Source of the DNA: Chromohalobacter canadensis
GTDB taxonomy: Bacteria > Pseudomonadota > Gammaproteobacteria > Pseudomonadales > Halomonadaceae
Direction of reading: 5' to 3'
NCBI RefSeq assembly: GCF_029544075.1
Contig: NZ_JAJQJH010000017.1
Location: forward strand, 1 to 64,000
DNA: 64,000 nucleotides
In this document: positions 45,474 to 55,248 of the stretch, in pieces
Numbering within the stretch: position 1 is the stretch's first letter
How the letters are laid out: the number at the start of each line of letters is the position of its first letter
Position numbers and translations under genes: made by a program
The notes under the pieces: generated by a model
What the model saw: the letters and a program-made list of their open reading frames with translations, nothing else
Told to the model about the DNA's origin: nothing
The model's database searches: none

Positions 45474-45528
45474 GGGGGTATTCAGAATTGTTGGGTATTA
45501 AGAATTGTGGGGCGTTCAGAATTCGGGG
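45474..45528. repeat. Degenerate 18-bp tandem repeat at the 3' end of the antiporter gene
   Basis: Three units in a row share the core TTMAGAATT: gtattcagaattgttgg, gtattaagaattgtggg and gcgttcagaattcgggg. The last covers the stop codon and final residues of the - strand antiporter gene. The earlier two lie just past the stop and repeat a stop codon (TAA, TGA) in their - strand reading. Confidence 0.7.
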
Positions 45529-47315
45529 GAGTCAGGATAGATCAAACTGATCAGCGTATCCCCGGCACGAGGGGTGAGCGGCGTCCGATCGTTGGCGACC
45601 CGTATGCGGCCGTTAGGGCCGATACAGAACAGGGGCAACAAGCGATTCTGGTGCGCCTGGCGATAGTCCTCCATGCTGAAATTGGCGCTTAGCTTGGCCT
45701 TGCGTACTTCGCCGCCACGATAGACCACGCTCGAGAGCTGGGCATACGTCACGTCTTCGCCGAAGACCATGGGTAAGTGGTCCAGCGCCTGTTCTTGATG
45801 GCGGTGGGCGTGCTTGCTGGTGCCCGCCGCAAGGCGAAAGACTTTGCCGTGCCCCAGTACATGCTCGAAATGCAGGATCGCCAGGTTGTTCAATTCACGG
45901 TAGGGCGACAGCGGCAGCAGGTAGCCGATACCGGTCAGTTCGAGATGCTGGGTGGCATGCTCGGAGAGCGGGTTGCCGTAGTAGACGGGCAGCCCGGCCA
46001 TGCGTGCTTCCTGTACGGCGTCCCAACTGTTGTCGGTCAGGCGCACGGTAAACCCGGATTCTTCCAACGCCTTGGCGATGGTGCGGGCCACCGGATTGGC
46101 GCCGATGATCAAAAAGCCGGTGGGCGGCGGTTCGCTGACCTTCAATGCTAGCGCGATGGGGCGCGACAGCAGGCTTTGCACCACGACGGTACTAATGATG
46201 ACCAGAAAGGTCACCGGTACCAGCATTTCTGCGCCCGGCATGTTCAGGTTGTCGAGCTTGAGGGCGAACAGCGAGGCCACGGCGGCGGCGACGATGCCGC
46301 GCGGCGAGAGCCATGCCAGCAGCGCTTTCTCTCGCCAGTTGAGCCGAGTGCCCAGGGTGCAGACCCAGACCGCAAGAGGGCGGGCCACGCCCACCAGGAT
46401 GAGCAGAAACGCCCAGGCAGGCCAGGAAAGCTGCGCGAGCTGATCGACGGTCAAGCGTGCGGCGAGCAGAATGAAAAGCCCCGAGATCAACAGCAACGAG
46501 AGCGTTTCCTTGAACTCGATGATCTGCTGCGTGGGTACGCCGCGCATGTTGGCTAGCCACACGCCCATCACCGTCACGGTCAACAGCCCGGATTCGTGAA
46601 AGAGCATGTTGGAGAGAGTGAACAGCGACAGCATGGCCATCAGCGTACCGAAGCTGTGCAGGCGTTGCGGCAACCAGTGGTGGCGCAGTATACAGCCCCA
46701 TAGATAGCCACCGAGGCCACCGAGGCCGAAGCCGATCAGGGCCGTCTTGGCGAATAGCACCAGAGTGTAGGTGGCGGCGCCGTTGGAAGCGCCAAGCGCG
46801 ACGAACTCATACACTAGCACCGCGCCGATGGCCCCCACCGGGTCGATCAGGATGCCTTCCCAACGCAGGATCTGCGAAAGATGCTCGCGGGCGCGCAACG
46901 TCTGCAACATGGGCAGCACCACCGTGGGCCCGGTGACCACCAGCACGGCCCCCAGTACGCTAGCCATCTCCCACGATAGTCCTAAAATGAAGCGTGCCGC
47001 TACGATGGCGATAATCCCCGTGACCAGCGCGCCCCAGGTCACCAGCCGGCGCACGATGTGGCCATGGCCGCGCAGATCGCCGAAGTCGAGCGTCAGGCTG
47101 CCTTCGAACAAGATCACCGCCACTGCCAGCGAGACGAGCGGAAACAGCAGATCGCCGAGCAGCGCATCGGGCTGGAGCAGACCCGTCACGGGGCCCATGA
47201 CGATACCCACGAGCAAAAGCGGTAGGATCGCCGGCAATTTGAGGCGCCAGGCCAGCCATTGGCAGATCAGCGCGAGCAGGCCGATCAAAGTCAGGTCGAC
47301 GGCAGCGTGCTCCAT
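45516..47315 (-). CDS. NhaP-type cation:proton antiporter with TrkA-N domain
   Basis: This 599-residue CPA1-type membrane protein has about 12 hydrophobic segments in its first 390 residues, including the ion-binding region ILIDPVGAIGAVLVYEF (Asp in helix). A TrkA-N nucleotide-binding domain follows (about 403-520, FLIIGANPVARTIAKALEESGF), and then a TrkA-C-like part to the end. It is likely to exchange Na+ or K+ for H+ and be gated by NAD(H) or a similar ligand. This suits a halophile. Divergent neighbours are absent; it converges on trpC. Confidence 0.9.
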   Translation of the reverse strand: MEHAAVDLTLIGLLALICQWLAWRLKLPAILPLLLVGIVMGPVTGLLQPDALLGDLLFPLVSLAVAVILFEGSLTLDFGDLRGHGHIVRRLVTWGALVTGIIAIVAARFILGLSWEMASVLGAVLVVTGPTVVLPMLQTLRAREHLSQILRWEGILIDPVGAIGAVLVYEFVALGASNGAATYTLVLFAKTALIGFGLGGLGGYLWGCILRHHWLPQRLHSFGTLMAMLSLFTLSNMLFHESGLLTVTVMGVWLANMRGVPTQQIIEFKETLSLLLISGLFILLAARLTVDQLAQLSWPAWAFLLILVGVARPLAVWVCTLGTRLNWREKALLAWLSPRGIVAAAVASLFALKLDNLNMPGAEMLVPVTFLVIISTVVVQSLLSRPIALALKVSEPPPTGFLIIGANPVARTIAKALEESGFTVRLTDNSWDAVQEARMAGLPVYYGNPLSEHATQHLELTGIGYLLPLSPYRELNNLAILHFEHVLGHGKVFRLAAGTSKHAHRHQEQALDHLPMVFGEDVTYAQLSSVVYRGGEVRKAKLSANFSMEDYRQAHQNRLLPLFCIGPNGRIRVANDRTPLTPRAGDTLISLIYPDSPEF

Positions 47316-47468
47316 GGTCGCGCTCCTTGGGGGTGAACGAAAGCGCGAAGCCTAGCGTTGCCTCACGCTAGTTGCAATGCACGGCAAGCGTTAATGATGA
47401 ATGTGTCTATATCGCTACTGGGTGCCCCGTTATGGCGTGCTCGCTGCACCGTTTTGGTGTACGCCGAT

Positions 47469-47669
47469 TCAGCGATTGAATAGCCACAACAGAGCCGATA
47501 CGACCACGCTGACCAGGATCATGGTGGTGATCGGAAAATAGAAGGCAAAGCCCTCGCGCTTGATGGCGATATCGCCGGGCAGATGCCCGAGCGGTAGCTT
47601 GGAAAGCCAGGGCCACAACAAGCCGATGACCACGATGGCCAGGCCAATGAAAATAATCGATCGGGACAT
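47469..47669 (-). CDS. DUF2905-family small membrane protein
   Basis: This 66-residue protein has two membrane segments (SIIFIGLAIVVIGLLWPWL and FPITTMILVSVVVSALLWLF), with LPLGHLPGDIAIKREG between them, the signature of DUF2905. Start: ATG 47669. It lies just downstream of the YdiJ-type gene, 11 bases apart. Function unknown. Confidence 0.9.
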   Translation of the reverse strand: MSRSIIFIGLAIVVIGLLWPWLSKLPLGHLPGDIAIKREGFAFYFPITTMILVSVVVSALLWLFNR

Positions 47670-47680
47670 CGTCGACACCT

Positions 47681-50600
47681 TCAAGATCGGGTGCGTTTGA
47701 GTGCCGTCAGCAAGCCCTGTAACGGATGCGGCAGTACGGCATCGGAGAGGCGCTTGGCCTGGCTGCGGCACGAGTAACCGGTGGCCAGCAGGCGCCCGGC
47801 ATTGGCGTCGTTCTCGACCGGTGCTCGCCACGAGAGATCGTAGATTTTCTCGGAGGTCTCGCGATTACGGGCTTCGTGCCCGTAGGTGCCGGACATGCCG
47901 CAACATCCGGTGGCGACACTTTCCAGGTCCAGTCCGAACGCCGCGAAGACCTGCTGCCAGGCCTTGGTCGCGCCCGGCGCGTTGGTCTTCTCGGTGCAGT
48001 GCGTCAGCAGCTTGTAGCCAGGGTCTTCGATCGCCGGCAGGCCGGCGGGTGGCAGGGCGCGCCCCAGGGACAGCAACCACTCCTGAAGCAGCAGCACCTC
48101 GGGGACGGCCTCGGGCCCCAGCGCCTTGACGTACTCCTGGCGGTAGGCGAGCGTCATCGCCGGGTCGATACCCACCAACGGCACGCCGAAGTCGGCGAGC
48201 GTCTTGAGACGCTTCGCCTGGGCGGTGGCGGTCTTTTCGAACGCGCCCATAAAGCCTTGCACGTGCAGCGGTTTGCCGTTGGCGTGGAAGGGCGCGACGA
48301 AGACGCGAATATCCAGCCGCGAGAGAAGCTCGACGATATCCATCACCAGCTTGGCCTCGAAGTGGCTGGTGAACGCATCTTGAACGATGACCACGCTGCG
48401 CGTCTTCTGGCGTTCGGTCAACAGGCCCAGCGAGGTGGGTGTGGCCTCGGCGACGCCCCACGCCCTGAGTTGCTTGGCGAGACTCGCGCGAGACAGGCGC
48501 GGAGTATCGACCATGCCTAGCGGCCCGGCGAGCAAGCGCTCTGCCAAGCGTGTGTTCAGCAGCGCGTTATACGCAGGCGCCACTGGCTTGAGATAGGGCA
48601 CGAAGAATTCCAGCGAGCCGATCAGGTAGTCGCGTGGCGGGCGTAAATAGCGGTTGTGATAGAGCTCCAGAAACTGCGAGCGAAACTCGGGGACGTTGAC
48701 CTTGATCGGGCACTGCCCGGCGCAGGATTTGCACGCCAGGCAGCCGGCCATGGCGTCATACACCTCATGGGAGACATCTTCCTGGCCGCGTCGCTTGCGC
48801 AGCGTGTTGCGCAGGCGACGCGGGAACGCCTTGGTGGCACCCCAGATACCTTCAGCTTGCTTCTGGCGTGATTCCTCGATGACGTCGATGCCGGCTTGGT
48901 CCTGCAGGCGCAGCCATTCACGCATCAAACTGGCGCGTCCCTTGGGCGAATGCACGCGCTCGCGGGTGGCCTTCCATGAGGGGCACATGGCGTCATTGGG
49001 GTCGTAGTTGTAGCAGGCGCCGTTGCCGTTGCAATAGACGGCGCTGGCATGGTGCTGCCAGACGCGCTCGTCGATCTGGCGGTCGCTTTGCCCACGGGTC
49101 GGCACGCCGTCGATGGTCAAGAGCCCCGGATCGACCCATTTGACCGGTTCCGCCTCGGCGGCTTCGGGCGAGCCTAAACCATGGGTGCTATCGGGAGCGG
49201 ACCGCTGCGAAGGCGCTGTGAACCCTTCCTTGGGCACTACATTTGCCTTCCCTGGCAAATGACCTTCGCTGCGTCCCGCTCCCGAAGCCTTGTTGTCGGT
49301 AGCCATGGCGCCGTTGTCTTCGGATCGGCTGGCAAGCGGCGTGGCGATCTTGCCCGGATTGAGCTGATTGTGCGGGTCGAACGCCGCCTTGAGGCGCTGC
49401 AGGCTGGGGTAGAGTTCGCCGAAGAACTGCGGCGCGTACTCCGAGCGCACGCCCTTGCCATGCTCGCCCCACAGCAGACCGTGGTAGCGCTGGGTCAGGG
49501 CGGCGACCTGGTCGGAAATCTCGCGGATCAGGGCTTCTTGCGCCGGGTCTTTCATGTCGATGGCCGGGCGCACGTGCAATACCCCGGCATCGACGTGGCC
49601 GAACATGCCGTACGCCAGTCCGTGGGCGTCGAGCAAGGCGCGGAACTCGGCGATGTAGTCGGCCAGATGCTCGGGCGGTACGGCGGTATCCTCGACGAAG
49701 GGGATCGGGCGCTTTTCGCCCTTGGCGTTGCCGAGCAGGCCCACCGCGCGCTTGCGCATGGCGTAGACACGGCCGATTGCCTCGCGGCCTTCGGCCAGGG
49801 TATAGCCCAGGCGCTCGACCTGAGTGTCGGTGGCGAGGTGCGTGCAGAAGGCTTCGACGCGCGCCGCGAGGCGCTCTGGGTCGTCGTCGTTGAATTCGAC
49901 CAGGTTGATGCCGTGAATGTCCTCGCCCTCGGTGGGGAAGAACTCGGCTACGCCATCCCAGACGAAGTCCTCCATGGCCAGCCTCAGCACCTTGTCGTCG
50001 ACCGTCTCGATGGAGGTCGGGCGGCTGTCGCCGCTCATCAGTGCTTTGGCGTCGCGCAGGGCATCCATGAAGCCGCGATAGCGAATGTTGACCAGGGTCG
50101 AATGCTTGGGGATGGGCAGGACGTTGAGCGTGGCCTCGGCGAAAAAGCCCAGCGTTCCTTCCGAACCGCAAAGCACGCTGTTGAGGTCGAAGGTACCGTC
50201 CGCGCGGCGTAGGTGGGCCAGGTCGTAGCCCGTCAGGCAGCGATTGAGAGGCGGAAACGTGGCCTCGATCAACGCGCCCTGGGTCTCGGCGATCTCGCGC
50301 GCGGTGCGGTGCGCGTCGCCGATGCGGTCGTCGCGTGTGCAGACCTGGTCGAGGGCGTCGGCGTCGAGGGGCTGGCAGTGCAGACGCTCGCCGCCGAGCA
50401 GCAGCATGTCCAGTGCCAGGACGTGATCGCGGGTCTTGCCATACTCGCAGCTGCCCTGGCCGCTGGCATCGGTGGAGATCATGCCACCAATGGTCGCGCG
50501 GTTGGAGGTCGACAGGTCTGGGGCGAAGAACAGACCATGCGGCTTGAGGGCAGCGTTGAGCTGATCCTTGACCACGCCGGCCTGGACACGTACACGGCGG

Positions 50601-50950
50601 TTCTCCACGTCGATTTCGAGGATGTGGTTCATGTGCCGTGACACGTCGACCACCAGGCCGTCGGTGAGCGACTGCCCGTTGGTGCCGGTGCCCCCGCCGC
50701 GTGGTGCGAGCACGATGGCCTGAAATTCTTCGCGCCCGGCGAGGCGTCCCAGACAGGCGAGATCCTCGGCGTCGCGGGGATACAGCACGGCCTGCGGCAA
50801 GCGCTGGTAAATGGAATTGTCGGTGGCCATCACCGTGCGATTGGCATAGTCCGGGGCGATGTCGCCACTGAAGCCGGCCTGGTCGAGCGCATCGAGAAAG
50901 CGTAGGTAGGGTGTGGCGGTGCGTTCCGGGGTGTCCAGGGGTGCGATCAT
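47681..50950 (-). CDS. FAD- and Fe-S-binding oxidoreductase, YdiJ type (probable D-2-hydroxyglutarate dehydrogenase family)
   Basis: This 1089-residue cytoplasmic fusion has three parts: an FAD-binding PCMH domain (about 45-285, APRGGGTGTNG and SEGTLG), a C-terminal flavin-oxidase cap (to about 540), and an iron-sulfur half with C640/C646/C656, C737-x2-C740-x2-C743-x3-C747 and a CCG domain (CCGMSGTYGHE). It resembles E. coli YdiJ but is longer, with an unconserved-looking linker at about 541-602 (GHLPGKANVVPKEGFTAPSQ and following). The family oxidises D-2-hydroxy acids and passes electrons to the quinone pool or a flavoprotein; D-2-hydroxyglutarate is the best-supported substrate for YdiJ, not proven here. 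Confidence 0.85.
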   Translation of the reverse strand: MIAPLDTPERTATPYLRFLDALDQAGFSGDIAPDYANRTVMATDNSIYQRLPQAVLYPRDAEDLACLGRLAGREEFQAIVLAPRGGGTGTNGQSLTDGLVVDVSRHMNHILEIDVENRRVRVQAGVVKDQLNAALKPHGLFFAPDLSTSNRATIGGMISTDASGQGSCEYGKTRDHVLALDMLLLGGERLHCQPLDADALDQVCTRDDRIGDAHRTAREIAETQGALIEATFPPLNRCLTGYDLAHLRRADGTFDLNSVLCGSEGTLGFFAEATLNVLPIPKHSTLVNIRYRGFMDALRDAKALMSGDSRPTSIETVDDKVLRLAMEDFVWDGVAEFFPTEGEDIHGINLVEFNDDDPERLAARVEAFCTHLATDTQVERLGYTLAEGREAIGRVYAMRKRAVGLLGNAKGEKRPIPFVEDTAVPPEHLADYIAEFRALLDAHGLAYGMFGHVDAGVLHVRPAIDMKDPAQEALIREISDQVAALTQRYHGLLWGEHGKGVRSEYAPQFFGELYPSLQRLKAAFDPHNQLNPGKIATPLASRSEDNGAMATDNKASGAGRSEGHLPGKANVVPKEGFTAPSQRSAPDSTHGLGSPEAAEAEPVKWVDPGLLTIDGVPTRGQSDRQIDERVWQHHASAVYCNGNGACYNYDPNDAMCPSWKATRERVHSPKGRASLMREWLRLQDQAGIDVIEESRQKQAEGIWGATKAFPRRLRNTLRKRRGQEDVSHEVYDAMAGCLACKSCAGQCPIKVNVPEFRSQFLELYHNRYLRPPRDYLIGSLEFFVPYLKPVAPAYNALLNTRLAERLLAGPLGMVDTPRLSRASLAKQLRAWGVAEATPTSLGLLTERQKTRSVVIVQDAFTSHFEAKLVMDIVELLSRLDIRVFVAPFHANGKPLHVQGFMGAFEKTATAQAKRLKTLADFGVPLVGIDPAMTLAYRQEYVKALGPEAVPEVLLLQEWLLSLGRALPPAGLPAIEDPGYKLLTHCTEKTNAPGATKAWQQVFAAFGLDLESVATGCCGMSGTYGHEARNRETSEKIYDLSWRAPVENDANAGRLLATGYSCRSQAKRLSDAVLPHPLQGLLTALKRTRS

Positions 50951-51113
50951 GAAGTCTCAAGCCATCGGTCAGCGCCGGACGACGGTTTCTGCGACCGTCT
51001 GGCCGTGCGGCGTCGTCGGGACGATACAGTCTGGGTATATTGGGGATACTTTACTGCAGCCTGCCGCGTGACGCATCCCGCCTGCGGGTTCGAGAAGGCG
51101 GTTAGCGTGGTGA

Positions 51114-52463
<1,350 letters not shown>

Positions 52464-52474
52464 TGCGACGCCTG

Positions 52475-52507
52475 CCATGCCATTGCGCACCACGGGCAAT
52501 GGCATGG
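52475..52507. terminator. Hairpin terminator after serS
   Basis: A perfect 12-bp stem ccatgccattgc (52475-52486) and gcaatggcatgg (52496-52507) with a nine-base loop; the T run is weak. Confidence 0.6.
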
Positions 52508-52617
52508 ATCTCTACTTGGTTATAACCTTCCAACCAGACGTTCCTTCCCCGCAATGCCGAGGAACCTTATCGTTTTGGCTATAAGACCTCGTTTTTTAAG
52601 TCGAACCGGGAATAACG

Positions 52618-53490
52618 ATGCCTGTTTCTTCGCATGATGTGACATCGCGCTCGTCGCGCCCCCGACGTCTCCACGGCCATGTGGCGCTGGTCGGCGCGGG
52701 ACCCGGCGATCCGGAGCTGCTGACGCTCAAGGCGCTGCGCCTGCTGCAGGAAGCCGACATGGTGCTGCACGATCGTCTGGTCAGTGAGGAGATCATGGCG
52801 CTGGCCAATCCCGAGGCGCGGCGACTATATGTCGGCAAGGCGCGGTCGTCGCACAGCGTGCCCCAGGAAGGCATCAACCAGGCACTGGTCGACTGGGCGC
52901 GTGCCGGGCATCGCGTGGTGCGGCTCAAGGGCGGCGATCCGTTCATTTTCGGGCGTGGCGGCGAAGAACTGGAAACCCTGGCCCAGGCGGGCATCGCCTT
53001 CGAAGTGGTGCCGGGCATCACCGCGGCCAGCGGCTGCGCCGCCTACGCGGGCATTCCCTTGACCCATCGCGATCATGCCCAGTCGGTTCGGTTCGTCACC
53101 GGGCATCTCAAGAACGGCGGTTGCGATCTTGAATGGCCGACGCTGGCGCGTCCCGGGCAGACGCTGGTGTTCTACATGGGGCTGGGCTCGCTGGCCACCA
53201 TCCGCCATGAGCTGCAGGCACATGGCATGTCCGGCGACACGCCCCTGGCCTTGATCGAACAGGGGACCACCGCGCGCCAGCGGGTGCATGTGGGCACCTT
53301 GGAGGCGCTTCCCGAGGGCCTTCTGAAAGCCATCGACACGGGCGATATTCGTCCGCCGACGCTGATCGTGGTCGGTGATGTGGTGTCGCTGCACGGTCGG
53401 CTGGACTGGTTCGAACCGGCGTCCTCGTCCACCCAGGGGTGGTGCGACGGCAAGCATCCCACGCCGCTGGACAACGCCTCGAGCGCTTAG
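52618..53490 (+). CDS. cobA: Uroporphyrinogen-III C-methyltransferase
   Basis: This 290-residue SAM-dependent enzyme methylates uroporphyrinogen III twice to precorrin-2, for siroheme and cobalamin. [23 protein letters not shown] (about 23-45), [17 protein letters not shown] (about 101-117) and [22 protein letters not shown] are the SUMT signature blocks. It is the stand-alone form, without the CysG dehydrogenase part. A C-terminal tail after about residue 265 is unconserved. Siroheme is needed for nitrite and sulfite reductases, which suits the nitrogen-linked genes that follow. Confidence 0.95.
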   Translation: MPVSSHDVTSRSSRPRRLHGHVALVGAGPGDPELLTLKALRLLQEADMVLHDRLVSEEIMALANPEARRLYVGKARSSHSVPQEGINQALVDWARAGHRVVRLKGGDPFIFGRGGEELETLAQAGIAFEVVPGITAASGCAAYAGIPLTHRDHAQSVRFVTGHLKNGGCDLEWPTLARPGQTLVFYMGLGSLATIRHELQAHGMSGDTPLALIEQGTTARQRVHVGTLEALPEGLLKAIDTGDIRPPTLIVVGDVVSLHGRLDWFEPASSSTQGWCDGKHPTPLDNASSA

Positions 53491-53517
53491 CAGGCGCTCG
53501 CCTTCCTCCTTCCGCTT

Positions 53518-53540
53518 GCGCCCGCCCGAGAGGCGGGCGC
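53518..53540 (+). terminator. Hairpin terminator after cobA
   Basis: gcgcccgcc (53518-53526) pairs with ggcgggcgc (53532-53540) around a five-base loop, followed by a moderately T-rich stretch. Confidence 0.6.
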
Positions 53541-53574
53541 CGACCTTGTCGTTTCTCTCCTTGTCTTGCGTGCG

Positions 53575-53591
53575 TGCACTTTTCTGGTGCT
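53575..53591 (+). promoter_or_regulatory. NtrC-like binding site (distal)
   Basis: TGCACTTTTCTGGTGCT matches the NtrC consensus TGCACYANNNTGGTGCA at all but two positions. It is centred about 176 bases upstream of the predicted urtA transcription start. Confidence 0.65.
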
Positions 53592-53637
53592 CATGACGCC
53601 ATTCCTCCTCCTCTTTGGTGCGCCCGCGGATCCGGCG

Positions 53638-53654
53638 TGCGCCATTTAGGTGCG
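53638..53654 (+). promoter_or_regulatory. NtrC-like binding site (proximal)
   Basis: TGCGCCATTTAGGTGCG matches the NtrC consensus at all but three positions. It is centred about 113 bases upstream of the predicted start, 63 bp (six helical turns) from the distal site. Confidence 0.6.
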
Positions 53655-53731
53655 GACGATTCCCTCTTGCGCTTTTTGTATACGCTATAAGTCATTGTTA
53701 CTCATGCGGTTTAAAGGGCGGTGCACGAAGT

Positions 53732-53748
53732 TGGCACATGACTTGCGA
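53732..53748 (+). promoter_or_regulatory. Sigma-54 promoter of urtA
   Basis: TTGGCACATGACTTGCG contains GG and GC exactly 12 bases apart, as required for the -24/-12 elements, and fits the consensus TGGCAC-N5-TTGC. Transcription would begin near 53759, leaving an 86-base leader before urtA. With two NtrC-like sites upstream, this is a nitrogen-limitation promoter. Confidence 0.8.
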
Positions 53749-53844
53749 GGTGTCGTGTAGACGTCATCGGGCGTCGTCGCTGGATATCACGACAACAGCG
53801 TGCATTGGCGCTGCAACAACAATCAGACCCGCAAGGAGTCGTTC

Positions 53845-55131
53845 GTGAACAAGATCACCTCCACCGCCGCACTCTTACTCTCGATGGGCATCGCGCTTCC
53901 GGCCGCGGCCCAGGAAGACACCATCAAGGTCGGAATCCTGCACTCTCTTTCCGGGACCATGGCCATCAGCGAGTCGACGCTGAAGGATGAGCTGTTGATG
54001 CTCATCGAGCAGCAGAACGAAAACGGCGGGTTGCTGGGCAAGCAGCTCGAACCCGTGGTGATGGATCCGGCCTCGGACTGGTCGCTGTACGCCGAGCAGG
54101 CGCGCGACATGCTCACCGGGGACGACCGGGTCGACGTGATCTTCGGCAACTGGACGTCGGCGTCGCGCAAGGCGGTGCTGCCGGTGGTCGAGGAAGAGAA
54201 CGGCCTGCTGTTCTATCCGGTGCAGTATGAGGGCGAGGAATCGTCCGAGAACATCTTCTATACCGGCGCGGCACCCAACCAGCAGGCGATTCCCGCGGTC
54301 GACTACCTGATGAGCCAGGGCGTGGAGCGCTGGGCGCTGCTGGGTACCGACTACGTCTACCCACGCACCACCAACAAGATTCTCGAGGCGTATCTCAAGG
54401 ACCACGGCGTCGCCGACGACGACATCATGGTCAATTACACGCCGTTCGGCTTCAGCAATTGGCAGTCGATCGTCTCCGAGGTCAAGGACTTCGGCAGCCA
54501 GGGCAAGAAGACCGCCGTGGTCTCGACCATCAACGGCGATGCCAACGTGCCGTTCTACACCGAGCTTTCCAATCAGGGCATCAGTGCCTCCGACATCCCG
54601 GTGGTCGCCTTCTCGGTGGGCGAGCAGGAGCTGTCCGGCATCGATACCGGGCCGCTGGTGGGGCACATGGCGGCGTGGAACTACTTCATGAGCGTCGACA
54701 GCGACGCCAACTACGACTTCATCGACAACTGGGTCGAATACACCGGCGACGACATGGCCGTGACCAACGATCCCATGGAAGCGCACTACATCGGCTTCAA
54801 CATGTGGCTGGAGGCGGTGCGCGAGGCCGGCACTACCGATGTCGACGCGGTGAAGGATTCGATCATCGGGGTCACGGTGCCCAACCTCTCCGGTGGCTCC
54901 TCGGCGATGATGCCCAACCACCACATCACCAAGCCGGTGATGATCGGCGAGATCCAGGACGACGGTCAGTTCAGCGTGGTCTGGGAAACCTCGGGCAATG
55001 TCGCCGGCGATGCCTGGTCCGACTATCTCCCCGAATCGCAGGACCTGATCAGCGACTGGCGCGCGCCACTGCGCTGCGGAAAGCTCAACGTCGACACCAT
55101 GACCTGCGAGGACGGCGCCGGCGCCGAGTAA
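53845..55131 (+). CDS. urtA: Urea ABC transporter, substrate-binding protein
   Basis: This 428-residue periplasmic protein has a signal peptide (about 1-23, ending ALPAAAQ). The mature start EDTIKVGILHSLSGTMAISESTLKD is characteristic of UrtA in the amide/urea branch of Leu/Ile/Val-type binding proteins. NYFMSVDSDANYDFIDNW and SGGSSAMMPNHHITKPV are further family blocks. The start is the GTG at 53845, six bases after AAGGAG. It leads the urt-ure operon. Confidence 0.94.
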   Translation: MNKITSTAALLLSMGIALPAAAQEDTIKVGILHSLSGTMAISESTLKDELLMLIEQQNENGGLLGKQLEPVVMDPASDWSLYAEQARDMLTGDDRVDVIFGNWTSASRKAVLPVVEEENGLLFYPVQYEGEESSENIFYTGAAPNQQAIPAVDYLMSQGVERWALLGTDYVYPRTTNKILEAYLKDHGVADDDIMVNYTPFGFSNWQSIVSEVKDFGSQGKKTAVVSTINGDANVPFYTELSNQGISASDIPVVAFSVGEQELSGIDTGPLVGHMAAWNYFMSVDSDANYDFIDNWVEYTGDDMAVTNDPMEAHYIGFNMWLEAVREAGTTDVDAVKDSIIGVTVPNLSGGSSAMMPNHHITKPVMIGEIQDDGQFSVVWETSGNVAGDAWSDYLPESQDLISDWRAPLRCGKLNVDTMTCEDGAGAE

Positions 55132-55248
55132 GCACGCCCACGGCGAGCGTCCGGCGCTCGCCGTTTCCTTCACGTCATGACGCCCCGCAGGCTGGGGCGC
55201 TCCCGAATCGTGCGCCGCGATCGTCGCGGCGCGAGAAGGAACCTTTCG

